Shown: positions 36,501 to 47,472 of the stretch, piece by piece
Layout of the letters: every line of letters starts with the position of its first letter
How positions within the stretch are numbered: the first letter of the stretch is position 1
Notes under the pieces: model-generated
Databases searched by the model: none
Told to the model about the DNA's origin: nothing
What the model saw: only the letters and a program-made list of their open reading frames with translations
NCBI GenBank assembly: GCA_003971905.1
Contig: RSEE01000030.1
Span: 506,001 to 570,000 of the forward strand
Length of the DNA: 64,000 bases
From: Moniliella sp. 'wahieum'
Taxonomy: Eukaryota > Basidiomycota > Moniliellomycetes > Moniliellales > Moniliellaceae
Direction: 5' to 3'
Translations under genes and position numbers: made by a program

Positions 36501-37164
36501 GGCAGGCAGAAGAATGGCCGTGAGTTGAGAAAAGGTCGAGCCATAGAGCAGCTCACCGCTCACCAGCCCGCGGAGGGCAGCAAGTCCGGCGAGCCGGGCC
36601 CGCGCTTCATCGTCCTGGTCTATGCCTTTTAGGTTGGCAGACGGGTCGGCACAGGCCAACGCGGCGAAGTCAACGAGAAGCGCACCGAGGGAGGCGGGAG
36701 CCCGAGTCGAGGATGGTGATTTGCGGGTCGATGACGGTTGCAAATGTGTAGAAGAGGCTGGCGGCGCGCAGGGTGAGTTCAATGTCACGTTTGGCGTCGG
36801 GGGCAGCGGTGCGGGCGGCACCAAGGGTGGCGAGGAGAATGGCCTGGACGGGTTTTTCAAAGTAGTTGAGGCTCAAGGGCGTGTTTTGCACCAGGGCTTC
36901 GGCAATGGCGAGAGTGACCATGAGCCCAGCCTTGGCCTGGTCGTGGGGGCGAGAAAGCTGGCGGGCATAGGCCTTGGCGCGCTCGGCGAGGACATGGCCG
37001 ACCTTGAGGAGCTTGGAAGGCTTGTTGGCGGCGTAGTACTCGAGCTTGCCGAGCTCGTTGGAGTTGGGGCGGTACTCGGGGGCGGAGGCGACGAGGGCCT
37101 TGGGGGGGGGGTAGCACGCGTCGACCAGGGCACGGTGGTTGGGCTTGGGGATGCCGGGGGCCAT
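33584..37164 (-). CDS. EFR3: EFR3-type plasma-membrane scaffold for PI4-kinase
   Basis: Efr3 anchors the Stt4/PI4KA phosphatidylinositol 4-kinase complex at the plasma membrane. The ATG at 37164 starts MAPGIPKPNHRALVDACYPP, matching the conserved Efr3 N-terminus (basic, then a CYPP motif). PNSNELGKLEYYAANKPSKL then KVGHVLAERAKAYARQ follow, which is diagnostic. The rest is helical-repeat protein (VTQEAMHILHALLSSADAGQ, LVLMIQRVLESNVSLIGLAS, and VYYAEQMADIAEEISERIEV). A 97-nt GTACGT intron lies at 34568-34664, after YALAAQKVGAFELHNMFLD. The C-terminal tail is low-complexity Ser/Pro/Ala. Frameshifts occur near 36710, 35500, 34790 and 34400. The stop is uncertain: one frame stops at 33584, another continues to 33376. 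About 1,190 codons, consistent with fungal Efr3. Confidence 0.8.
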
Positions 37165-38557
37165 GGCGGCGGGGGGCGGGGCGGAGGGGGAGGTGGTGGG
37201 GCGGGGTGAATGCGGTCCGCGGGGGGGCGTGCTGGGTGGGTAGTGTGCTGTGCGCCATGGCAGCTGCAGCCCCGCCGCCCGCCCCGTAGTCACTCCTGGC
37301 GTTTCGCTGTGGCCGGCGCGCATTCACGGTATATTCTCGGCGAGCATTCACGCCGCCCCGCTTACGTCACCGGCTCTCGTGCGGGGCACATCGCTCGGGC
37401 GCTGCCCCGCTGCCCGCCCCCGCACGGCGCCAGTGCCGGCCGCCACCCCACCCTGGCCTCTCTGGCATGGCCCCCTGCAGCGTCGCTGGCCTTGCCTGGC
37501 GGGGTGCCTGCGGGCATCCGCACGCGCCCCCAGGCCCAGCTCCCGATCTACCCCAGCCTATGTACACCCGCAGGGCATCCGCCGACACTCGCCCCACGCC
37601 GGCTGGTCACATGCACATCACATCTCCACATCCTCTTCTGCTGCTCCCGTTCACGCGGTCACGCGCATTCCCCCCGCACCCACGTTCACGTCCAACGCCC
37701 ACACACTAGCGACAGCCCTCTTCCACCCACCATCGTGTAGGCTACCCCCCCGTTCCGTTCACTTGTCAGTACTCAGTACTAGCGGGACGAGGCAGCGAGC
37801 CCCAAGTCGAGTTCATTGGGCCACGCCCCACGCGCTCGCTCTCGTCGCTGCATCGATCAAAATAAGAAGATGCACTGGACGCCCATTCAATATTCACCCC
37901 TCCTGCGGTTTGCTTGGAAAAGAATAGAGGGGAGCATGGGTGGGTTGGACAGGGCCAAACGTCGCATCTGGCACACTAATAGTAGTAAATCCATGTGTTG
38001 GTCGTTTCTTCCTGTGTTGCCAGAACCGCGGCGCCATGACCCCAAGATCCCAAGCAGGGGAAAAGTCAAGAGAACGGGGGGAAGGAGAGACAAGGAGAGA
38101 ACTACTTTGGTGTGCAACCTCTCGCACCATTCCTCCTGCCAGAGGGCAACTGAACAGACAGGGCAGGGCAGGGAGCAGGTCTACCACGAACTATAAGGTC
38201 GATCCCAGTGGCACACACAGCTACTCCAGTCCACTCGCATTCAGCGTTCGCATCGAGTCGGGACCAAATAGGACACAGCGGCGTACATTGGCCATGGGGG
38301 GACACACACACAAGAAGAAGACAGGCGGTTACACAGGCGACCAAATGCATTGGAGAAGCATGAGGGGGGAGGGAGGGGGGAGGAAGATATGTCTTGTCCA
38401 ACACCCAACAGCAGCCACCAGGGACTTGGGACCAAGAACGCCCCGTCACCCCCATGCCACCGCACGAGAACGCAAGTGTGCAGGGGGGAAAGGGGGGTTG
38501 GTGGGCAAGGTGCCAGGTCACACGTTGTTTTCAAGGTCATTGTCCAGCGCAAAAGAA
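37165..38557. other. Spacer between EFR3 and PP2C genes
   Basis: The left half is C-rich and lies upstream of EFR3; the right half is the 3' flank of the phosphatase gene. A CAGTACTCAGTACTAG palindromic cluster is at about 37768-37783. No recognised gene. Confidence 0.5.
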
Positions 38558-40207
38558 TTAGGTCGCCTTGGGTTTGTCCTCCGTCGAAGCTTCCGAGCTT
38601 GGTTCGTCCTCCACCTCGGTCAGCGTCGCGCCATGCTCCGCCTTGTCCTCTGCATCGTCGTCCTCTTCCGAGGCAATGTGCGCCTCGTAGATCTGGTCTC
38701 CCTCCGACGAGGTGCCGGGGCCCGGGCGGAGCACAATGCCAGCGCCAGCAAGCGCTTGCGCCAATGCACCGGGTAACCGCAACCCCGACCCTTCGTCATC
38801 ATCTTGTCCGCCCTGCAAGTCGCCAGCCAAGGCAGAGAAGATGCTCATCGGCGGACCACCCTGTCCGCCCAGGCTCAGTCGCACCGTTCCATCCTCCTCT
38901 TCCTCGTCCTCGTCGCGTCCGAGCCGTCGGGCCCAAGCCCAGTCCCGCCACGCGAACGGAACACCTCGGGGATCGTCTCGGGTGTATCCCATCCAACCTT
39001 GTTGTCGACGCGCTCCTTGATCCAGGCATAGTACTCCTCCTTCGTCCGTCCACCCAGCAAGGCCACAATCTCAATCGTCATGTTGTCGCATCCAATGCCG
39101 CCCGCCTCCGAAGGCGGCGCAAGGCACTTGTCCATAATCTGCTCGCACAGAGCCTTGGGTTCCTCGCCCTTGGCCAGACCGCGACGGACAAAGTCCACCA
39201 CCTGCTGGTTCGAGAGACAGTCCCAGATCCCATCGCAGGCAAGCACCAGGAACTCCTCCTCGCCCGTCACGTCGTGAATGACAATCTCCGGATCGGCCGT
39301 GACAATCTGTTGCTCGGGCGGCAGGTCCGGGTTCTGCTTAAACTCAAAGTCGCCAATCGCGCGCGACAGGGCCAGGTTGCCATTGACCCGACCAAACTCG
39401 ACAAAGCCACCGGCAGCGCAGATGCGCGCATTCTCGTCCGGGTTGGTAGGCTTGTGGTCAAACGACATGGGCTTGGCCTCGCCCTGCAGGGACAACACAC
39501 TGCGCGAATCGCCCGAGTTGGCCACATAGATTCTCCGTGCCACTTTTTCTGGCTTGTCCGGCTGTGGCACCTCGTTCGCCTTCTCCTCAGCCGTCTTGGG
39601 CGTCTTGACTAGCAGCGCGGCCACCGCCGTACACCCACTCGGGTCTTGCGCATACTGCGGCGACGCACGCAGCGCCTCGTCAGTCGCGAGGAAGGCACGC
39701 TTGAGCGCAGCCGGTAGTCGCCCTTCTTGTACTCCTCCGTCTCAATCAGGCGCGTGTGCACCGTCTTGCCGGAGAACTGGGCGACCGCAGAGCCTAATGT
39801 AGCAACCACACACGTCAGACACCATGAGGGGTGGGGGGGGAGGGCAAGAAAAGGGAGAGGGGTACGTACCGCCATGGCCGTCATAGACAGCAAAGAAGCT
39901 GGTCTTTTCGTCGCCGACTTTGCCGTCGAGGTTGAGGATGGTCGCATGGGCATCCTCCATGCCTGCCAGAACGCAAAGCAGAGTCAATACGAGGGAGGAT
40001 GTGAGAGGGGGGAGGGGAGAGGGGACCTACCCAGACGCCAGCCTTGCATCTCCGAACAGCATAGATGATGGTGTCGTCCTCATCAAAGAGGGTGTGCTGG
40101 AGGGGAGAGGGAGGGGGGGGGGGTCAGTCAGATGCGGCGCGGGCAGGGCAGAGGCGGGGGGAGGCGGCGCACCTTTTCGGTGATGGGTTCGAGAGGGTCT
40201 GGCCCAT
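38558..40207 (-). CDS. PP2C-type protein phosphatase (Ptc2/Ptc3-like)
   Basis: A Mn/Mg-dependent Ser/Thr phosphatase of the Ptc2/3 group, which in yeast dampens stress MAPK and checkpoint kinases. The ATG at 40207 begins MGQTLSEPITEK (one base missing within it), the myristoylation-like start typical of the group. Three introns with clear splice signals separate HTLFDEDDTIIYA, SEMQGWRLG, MEDAHAT and FFAVYDGHGG (metal-binding Asp residues). The long exon carries RRIYVANSGDSRSVLSL, then SFDHKPTNPDENARI, GRVNGNLALSRAIGDFEFK, VLACDGIWDCLSNQQVVDFV and GIGCDNMTIEIVALL. These are all the PP2C motifs, including the Asp of CDGIWD and CDN. After a frameshift near 38880 the tail is acidic (EEDDDAEDKAEHGA) and ends at 38558. 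About 440 codons, normal for the family. Confidence 0.93.
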
Positions 40208-43200
40208 GGTGGTAGCGGCGGCGGGGGGAGGGCTGGGGGGGCGCAGGGGCGGGGGGATGGTGGGGGCAGCAGAGACAGCGCCCGAAAAAAAAGCCGGGGA
40301 GGATTGGCTGGCGGACAGACAATCGCCGGGGGAGCTCCGAGCTGGACGGCGGCGGCAGGGCGGCAGAGGGCGAGAGGCGCCTGAGGCTGCGAGAGCCTGC
40401 GAGAGCCGGCCAGCGCCTGCCAGACTAACCCCGTCCGGGCTGCCCCTCCCCCTGCCGCTGGCCAGACGCGTCCCGCGGAATTAGGCGGAACGCGCTCGCA
40501 GAAAAAAAAATATTTGCAGCGGCTGCGCTCTTGCGCCATCGCGCGCCTTCACCCATCTCTCACCCGTCTGCTGCGTAGCGCTTACGCGCTTATTCCTGCC
40601 GTTTCCTCACTTGCCCCGTGCCCGCCTGCCGCTTCCAGCGTTTGAAATTTGCAGCTGGCGGTCTGGCCCCAAGTCCAGCCTCGGATGGGGCCCATCAAAA
40701 CACAAGTGTCACAGCTGTATCTACAGCAGCAGCGCAGTGGCATCCCCCGCTCCACCGTGGCCACACATATCAAGCAACTTTTGCCCATCCACAGCTGGCC
40801 TTCACTTTTTTCGGTAGGGGCAATGGAGGATATGGCCTATGGGGAGACCACTGTTTGTACACAACGAACCAGGCTGCCCCACTTGCTCCGTATCATTCAG
40901 TTGCAGGGCGAGAGCAGGACGATGTGCTGGCTTAACAAGAGATGGAAGGATGACGATCATATTCATCCAGTGGAAAGAGGGCGAGGTATATGTGCCTCGG
41001 AGAAGAAGAAAACATGCGAGCCAAGTCACACGGAGAAAGAAAGGGGCATAGTCAAATGAGGAAAACAGGCTCTAGCACAAATCAGGGCCCAGTCAACCTG
41101 GTGACTAGAAGTGTGACCAGGTGAAGGGTCTGATCCCAACATGGCCGGCATTGACGCCGTGTCTGTATCAAGTTTCGACGAATCGGAGGAGACAAGAACC
41201 CTCAAAGTAGGAAGGACAATCTCTTTTGGACTTGCTCATGAGCGTATTCCCTTTTCGGATGGGAGCGGGCAGCCGCGCGATCTACTCGTACATTCATGTA
41301 CCCCCCACATACACACGTGCTGCAGCCGACAGGTCATCAGCGACTATCTTATCAACGTTTGTTGTCCCCTCGGACACATACAGGGCAAACTCATTTACGA
41401 CACAGGGCAAGCGGTGTCAGACGAGGGGGGGGTGAGTCGGAGAGGCTCCAGAATCTCAACGGGGCCCCGACGGGCAGAGCGTGATTCAACACCGCAAAGT
41501 TTTCAACTATTACACTTGGTTTTGCTCGAAATGCCACGCAGCAGCCACGTGAATGAGTGTCTCGAGCTCCCACCTACCAGGAGATTAAGATTGGTCCCTA
41601 GCTCTGTACTATACCCTGCGCCGTTCCTTCTTAGTAGCGCAGCAAGCGCGAGTGTGGAGTGATGCCCACGCTTGAGCACACATCTTGGCTTGCACCCGCA
41701 CTCAGACTGACTTTGGTGATCGCCACGCTCGCGCATTCCGTCCCCCACCCCCACATTCACAACGAGGCGGCTGGGATTGAAGGAAGATGACGAAACGAGG
41801 CTTGGGAGGAAGGCGAGGGGTGCGAAATAGCACCGAGTGATGGGGGACATGGTGCTTTGGAAGGAGCACTGAGGGTGGAGGTGGACCACACCTCGCGCAG
41901 TCGAGCATAAAGGAGGTGATGCTGTGTACGGAACGGTGGTGCACAACGATATAAGGGATACCGCAACGCCTGTAAAGCATCGGAGGAAGGAACTGCTTCA
42001 ACTGTTGGAACAAACCGAAAGCGAGAAGGCGAAAAACTAAGCTGGGGAGCACTCAGCAGTCTTTCTCCCCTATAGTGGTTATGACCACGCCAGAATACTA
42101 TACTATCCAGGCGGCGAGGAAGATGGTGGGGAACTGGAAAGAAGTAACTGAAGAGTCTCATTGGTGATGGCTTATGGTTTAGCGCTCACATAATGTCTTC
42201 CACGCTCATTCGTACCCACCCGCGGTCTAGTACACCCAGTCTGGAGGCGAATGATGGATACCAGATAGCCCTGACCTGCGGGACTCCGTGGGGTTCCCAA
42301 TTCCATTGGGGCCAACAAGCAGTACACTACGGATGAGCAGACCGATTAGGTTCAGCGCTTCTTTGTCCTTGCCTTAAGCTCTACTGTGTAAATGCTGATA
42401 TGAACACAATGATCGAGTACTATATAGGACCAACGTGACTTTATCAAAGAGTACCACAAGCCCCACTTCTTTTTCTGCACTGTGCTATACCATGGCCACG
42501 GGGCGAAAAGTCACTAAAGGTATGGCGGTTGACCCTTCGCGTCGTGGCAGATGCCGTCATCGCCTAGGGTGCGGTCAAATCCCGCTCCTGATGTGATGGC
42601 GCTTCTTAGTTGTGAAGCCATAATGAGCTATGCTCATGATACCGATCCTGCTAACGACAATAGAAGGTCATTCTCCCTCCATAGGAAATAACCTGGTTGA
42701 TCTATGAGGATGAGAATAGTTCGGAGAAAAAAGGTGAGTATGCGGCATGTGAAAAAGACAACAGAGAAGGGCGTATAGCGGGGGCGATGCATCTCTCTTT
42801 GTGATCGTCGATGGGGCAGAAATTGTAGGCACGACAGGTGGATGTCATCGGGGGAAGTGGCTATGGGAATGTCGGGTGCTATCGTTTGTGGGAGGGTGGG
42901 AGAAGAGAGGTGGAAGTTCAAACGAAACGGTCACTACGAGAGCCAATTATAAAGAAGGGAATCAAAACCCATATACACCTGGTTACAAAATGCAGAGGAC
43001 CAGGTGTGTGGCATCCCGACATGATGAAAGATATGCCGTAGGATGTGGCATCATCTCGAATGTCACGACTGATGTCTTCAGTGATCAAACCTCTTTGCTC
43101 TTCCATCGGAAGTCAGTTGTCAGTTCAGTAGGCGCTCTCTCCGACCTCAGACATCTCGCTCAGTTTTGCATCCTCGTTTTGCCGTCGTGTGCAGTTTGAC

Positions 43201-43420
43201 GTTTCCGACGTCATGATGAGCCTCCAGAGTCTCAGAGTCAGAGCGTCCGTTATCAGTCGTGCCTTGGTCTCTTTACCTCCAATTCAGAAGGTATTGTGCT
43301 TTGAAACGGTGTGGTGTTGGGTAGTGGCTGTGTAGTGTGGCTCGCTCCGTAAAATGATTCTCTCTTTCATTGAACACCATCGATCAACATTTGGAAGGGA
43401 AGCGCGGATCTAAAACGAAA
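40208..43420. other. 3.2 kb spacer without recognised gene
   Basis: The first 300 bases are the G-rich (plus strand) leader of the phosphatase gene. The remainder has moderate GC and scattered short open frames without family motifs. A tRNA-like T-arm at about 42572-42592 (GCGGTCAAATCCCGC) lacks the other arms. Nothing else supportable was seen. Confidence 0.5.
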
Positions 43421-43509
43421 GGGTTCGTGGTGTAGTGGTATCATGCCTCTTTAGGGTTCTTTGTTCCCGCTGATAGAGGTGGTCCTCGGTTCGATCCCGG
43501 GCGGACCCC
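43421..43509 (+). tRNA. tRNA-Pro(AGG) with 17-nt intron
   Basis: The acceptor stem GGGTTCG pairs with CGGACCC. The D-arm is TGGTGTAGTGGTATCA. The anticodon stem CCTCT pairs with AGAGG, and the T-arm is CTCGG-TTCGATC-CCGGG. Twenty-four bases lie between the anticodon stem halves. Removing 17 after position 37 leaves the loop TTAGGGT, the canonical tRNA-Pro(AGG) loop. Confidence 0.92.
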
Positions 43510-43513
43510 TTTT
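43510..43513 (+). terminator. Pol III terminator of tRNA-Pro
   Basis: A TTTT run begins immediately after the discriminator base of tRNA-Pro, as expected for RNA polymerase III termination. Confidence 0.75.
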
Positions 43514-43967
43514 GACCTCGTAAACCGAGGTCTCATTTTGGTTTGTGCTGCAAGCAAGCCCCAACCCCTGACAACAACGACATGCTTTGTTTGCGTATCT
43601 AGCGAGCGAAACACCACCACGTTTTCTCCCGCAGGTTGCAAACCTACTTCGCTAATCGCTAGCACACAGTTTCATCGTAATGTTATAGTGAAAGTCGGAA
43701 ATGTGGGATGTGCCGGTAGTGTAGTACGCCAGGCGAAGGGGGATGAGGCCGGATGAGGGGAAGGGGTGAGGTGGCTGTCAAGCCAAGCAGCAGAGGCACA
43801 AAGTAGATGAGAAAAGAGAGGTACACCTCCTGCTTTATGTCCACCAGAGGGGAAACATGAGAAACATGACAGGACAATGAAAGAGACGCTGAGCGCTTGT
43901 GCCGAAAGCATGGAAACGTGTCCAGCGCAGATTCTCCTGCCGAACCACGTCAGGGTGACATCGATCC
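43514..43967. other. Spacer between tRNA-Pro and SNF7 stop
   Basis: This 450-base stretch is the 3' flank of SNF7 (minus strand). I see no gene or repeat in it. Confidence 0.5.
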
Positions 43968-44677
43968 TCACATGGCCAACTCGGCCTGCAACGCTCGGAG
44001 CTCGGCATCCTCGTCTTCCTCCTGGGCTTTCTGTTTGCCGGGCGTACTGGGGACGAGAGTCGTGACGGAGGGGAGCGCAGATTGTGGCACCCGTTCTGCC
44101 CCCACCAAACGCTCGTCCAGGCCTTCCTGCTCCAGTTCGTCCAGCTCGTCCTTAAGCTCGTCCTGTGGTTCCAGTCAATATCAAGTGCACCTAAAACACA
44201 GGGAATACGCACCTCGTCAATGTCTTGGCCCATGCCGACCGGATTGGAGATCGCATCCGAGATTTCGTTGGTCAGGTCCATCTGTTCTCGGATCGAGTCC
44301 ATGGTGGCATCGACCTTATCAATGTTGAGCGATCCATGGATCTGCTTGAGCGCCTCGGACCCGCGTTTCATAGCTTGCATCGTCTCCAGGTTCATGTTGG
44401 CCGACTCGATGGCGTTGACCTGTGCCTCAAGCGTCATGCGCGTCCCAGCAATCCGGTCCAGCTCCGACTCGTATTGCTTCTTCTGCCGAAGCGCCTGTGT
44501 TGCCGCCCTCTTGTTCGTCGACACAAGACTACGAGCCTTGGCTTGCTGCTCTTCAATCTTCGTGTGCAGGTGTTGCTCCTTCTTGTCGAGCATCAAGAGG
44601 TTCTCCCGCAGCCCTACAATCGCATCCCGCGGCGCGGTCCGACTCCGACCGCCAAACCAAGATCCCCATGACGACAT
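43968..44677 (-). CDS. SNF7: ESCRT-III subunit Snf7/Vps32 (CHMP4)
   Basis: The main filament-forming ESCRT-III protein, needed for multivesicular-body sorting and membrane scission. The ATG at 44677 begins MSSWGSWFGGRSRTAPRDAI, close to the usual fungal Snf7 start with its amphipathic membrane anchor. The core helices are seen in LRENLLMLDKKEQHLHTKIE, QALRQKKQYESELDRIAGTR and QVNAIESANMNLETMQAMKR. A GTGCGT intron (about 44167-44213) follows GMGQDIDE and joins to DELKDELDELEQEGLDERL. The C-terminus EDEDAELRALQAELAM is the MIM1 helix that binds Vps4. The gene reads through without frameshifts, in contrast to most neighbours. About 220 codons, standard size. Confidence 0.95.
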
Positions 44678-45213
44678 GACGATGGAACAAAACGCGCAAG
44701 TGACAGTGGTGGCGAACTCGAATGAAGAGCGTGCGAGAGAAAATTCGAAGATCAAGCCACAGAAGCAGACAAGGTCGCGGGCGAGTGGCGAATGACGGTT
44801 GAAGGGGGACAGATTAGAGGTAGCACCACGACACCAAGCAAGGTAGGGGGATAGTAACCCTACCCGGTGCGGCCAACTGACGTCAGCACTCTCGCAGTCA
44901 ACTAGTTACTAGTTACTAGTTAAGCCAGCCCTCGTCACATGATGTGACGTCACGCGTCACGCGTCACCGGTCACCCGTCCCGCACTCACAGAGCGCACTG
45001 CTTATGCTACAAGTATGCCACTTCACGCCTTCCTCAGGCCTCAGGTATGTCTACGCACCATGCTGGTGTGTATCGTTTGATCTGCAGGGTGGCATTTTGG
45101 GGAAGAGGTTTGAACACACACGCACATAAAGGGTAGGTAGGGGTGGTACTTGGGGAGCAACCGGCATGCCATGGAGCAGCTCGGGGGGCAAGGGCCAACA
45201 TATCAACCGTCGG
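44678..45213. other. SNF7 upstream region
   Basis: A 536-base spacer between two minus-strand genes. It contains an ACTAGTTACTAGTTACTAG cluster at about 44899-44922, an adjacent CACATGATGTGACGTCACGC/ACGCGT cluster at 44935-44970, and CTCAGGCCTCAGG at about 45033-45045. No gene. Confidence 0.6.
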
Positions 45214-46312
45214 TTACGAGGAGGTGGCTTTGGGCTCGACAGGTGCGCTTGTTATCGTTGGGTCGGATGCAAGCTCGGGCAGAGACTCGGTCGGAACGCC
45301 CAACCGCTCAGCAGCCAATTGGCCAAGGGCGTATCGACCGGTAACGAGGGCTGCTACGCCACCTCCGGCGAGCCAGGGCAGCATCTTGAAGAGAGTAAAC
45401 GATGGGCCTCCGACCCAGTAGCGCAACGCAACCAGTTCCAGGTACCCAATCACCCCCGGAAAATAGCCTTCGGCCTCTGCCCGGCCTTGGTCACTTGCAG
45501 GCCAAGGGAGAACCACTAGGATAGAAAATGAAGATCAAAGGTTAGCACTTGTCAAGGAAAAGATAAGGGTGGCGTACCAAACCAAGAAGCAGGGCCCACG
45601 GCAGGCCCAACGTCAAGACAGCAAAGGCAATACTAATGATTGCCGGCGGCATTGTTTCGCTCGCCGGAATGGCAAACGTATGGTGCTGGGTTGGCCAGCC
45701 GTAAAATCCATCCTCGTGCGCCCGCTTTTCGTACGGTGTAAGCGCAGCGCCTTCTTGGGGAAGAATGTGGCTGGGAACAGAAATTTGGCCGAGACTGTAC
45801 GCAAGGGGCGCCGCCTCACCCGCAGATGCCAAGAGAAGGTGGAGAGAGATGTGCCCGCTTCCACTCAAGAGAGAGGGGGCATGCGGTCCAGCCGCTAGAA
45901 CACGATTGTCAGTTGCATCGGTTGAGAAAAGTTGGTGAATACGTACGACAGTAAAGCTCGCCCTGTTCCCACTTCCTTTCTTGACGGGCACGGGGGTAGA
46001 CACTTGCCGCTCTGGGTGGGCGGGGTCGGCGAGGACAGCAAAGAGTTGTTCGGGTGCCTTTTGGGGTTCGTCCTCGGGAATGGACGGGTTAAAGGTGAGG
46101 AAAGAAATGCGCAGCACTTCGTCCGCTTCGAGTCCAAGCGGCTGCGGCACCGAGCTCGTTACATCCACACCGGATTTGAAAGGTTGGGTCAGGCGCGTGG
46201 CACCGTCAATGGTCGTGACTGCCAGCTTGCCGTCGCGTACCTCCCACGCTGATGCAAACACACTCCCCGCGACGGCGAGGAGGCCCAAGGCAGAGCTGAT
46301 GCGGAAAAGCAT
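45214..46312 (-). CDS. SWP1: Oligosaccharyltransferase subunit Swp1/ribophorin II
   Basis: A subunit of the ER oligosaccharyltransferase that transfers glycans to nascent proteins. The ATG at 46312 starts a signal peptide (MLFRISSALGLLAVAGSVFA). The luminal domain contains GATRLTQPFKSGVDVTSSVP, ADEVLRISFLTFNP and QLFAVLADPAHPERQVSTPV. A short GTACGT...TAG intron lies at about 45899-45948, giving a FTVRLDRMPP junction. The conserved pre-membrane region HHTFAIPASETMPPAI precedes TM1 (SIAFAVLTLGLPWALLLGL). A second GTACGC...TAG intron at about 45518-45575 leads to WFSLGLQVTKAG, then two more membrane segments (GVIGYLELVALRYWVGG and LPWLAGGGVAALVTGRYALG). Frameshifts are near 45470 and 45880. The stop is at 45214. 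About 300 codons, similar to yeast Swp1. Confidence 0.84.
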
Positions 46313-47472
46313 CCCAAGGAGCAATGGTGGAAGGCAGCAGCTGGTCCAGCTGATTCCTTGCGCAGACTGACTTCGCAACCAGCATCGCATGCTCCACGTC
46401 GAAATTGCGCCTGACGTAATTCGAGTTAGCCCCTCCAGGGAATACTTTTGACCTTTGAAATTTGACCATTGATATATTGAGCCCAAACGGTCTTTGGCAT
46501 GGCAAACAACACTCCATCACTATGGTGCATGGCTACTCTAACGCGTAACGGGCATCCCCTGTCGGGCCGCTGTTCGTCTGCCTCTGATTAGGCGCAAGGA
46601 AATCGCTTCTGCGCGCGCCTTTGATGCGAAGCGTGAAAGGTTCAGGTGCCACAGCACCATGATGGAGCTAGTATATAACTGGGAGTGCTCATGGACGTTG
46701 AGCGCTCGTTGAGCATGCTGTGCCAGTATGAGCAAAAGATGAGGCGGATGAGGCCTCAGCCTGAGGCTACAGTAGCCACTGTTAGGTGGTTAGTGGGGGT
46801 GGCGAGGGCGAAGGTCAAGAGGAAGGGGGTTGCAATCTGTAGCAACTCAACGGGGAAGCGAGACAGGGGGAAGAACTGCCATCCATCGATCGTGATGATG
46901 CTTAGTGTGCCCCCGAGGCTCTCCAGTTGGCGTACGAGCGGACGGTTGGCCATTGGGGGCTGTGTGTGGCAGAGACAGATATTCCTTCTCCTTCCCTTCC
47001 ACGCCCAGACAGGGCAGACTAGGGCAGAGCAGGACAGAGCAGGACAGAGCAGGACAGAGCAGGACAGAGTAGGGCAGACTCGTGGCAGACGTGGCAGAAC
47101 CGTCCTGTTGATCCAAAACCGCGACGCGGGAATCCGGCGGCCGCTTATTACACTCGCCTTGCACGGGTGCAGTGTGTGATCGCCAACACGGCCCAGCCAG
47201 CGCGTCCAACACTGGTCCTCTGCTCTGCGCAGCGCAGCGAGTCGGGCTGAGCAGCCACAGGAGCAGTGCCCGCAGTGCCCGTTCACCGCTCAGCCGCTCA
47301 TCGATTATCTCGCTCGCTGCGGCCACAGTGGAGGCTGAGATGAGCGATCGGAGCATCGCTGAGGCCGCGACGCTCGATGAGGCCCCCAACAGCAGCCTAT
47401 AGTCCCCAGCACCTTCCAGCTCCCTCCTACCACCCCACCGCCACGGCCATCACCACCACCACCACTACCACC
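46313..47472. other. Divergent promoter region SWP1/rhomboid
   Basis: An 1160-base divergent spacer containing a decamer minisatellite (listed separately) and a GAGGCCTCAGCCTGAGGC palindromic cluster at about 46749-46768. No gene recognised. Confidence 0.6.
47011..47080 (+). repeat. Decamer minisatellite AGGACAGAGC
   Basis: About seven tandem copies of a 10-base unit, four of them identical (AGGACAGAGC), flanked by AGGGCAGACT variants. The array sits in the divergent spacer, about 400 bases from the rhomboid start. Confidence 0.88.

Noticed and set aside
42530-42600. A third tRNA gene around GGTCAAATCCCGC
   Set aside because: Only a T-arm-like segment is present; no matching acceptor stem, D-arm or anticodon arm could be folded on either strand.
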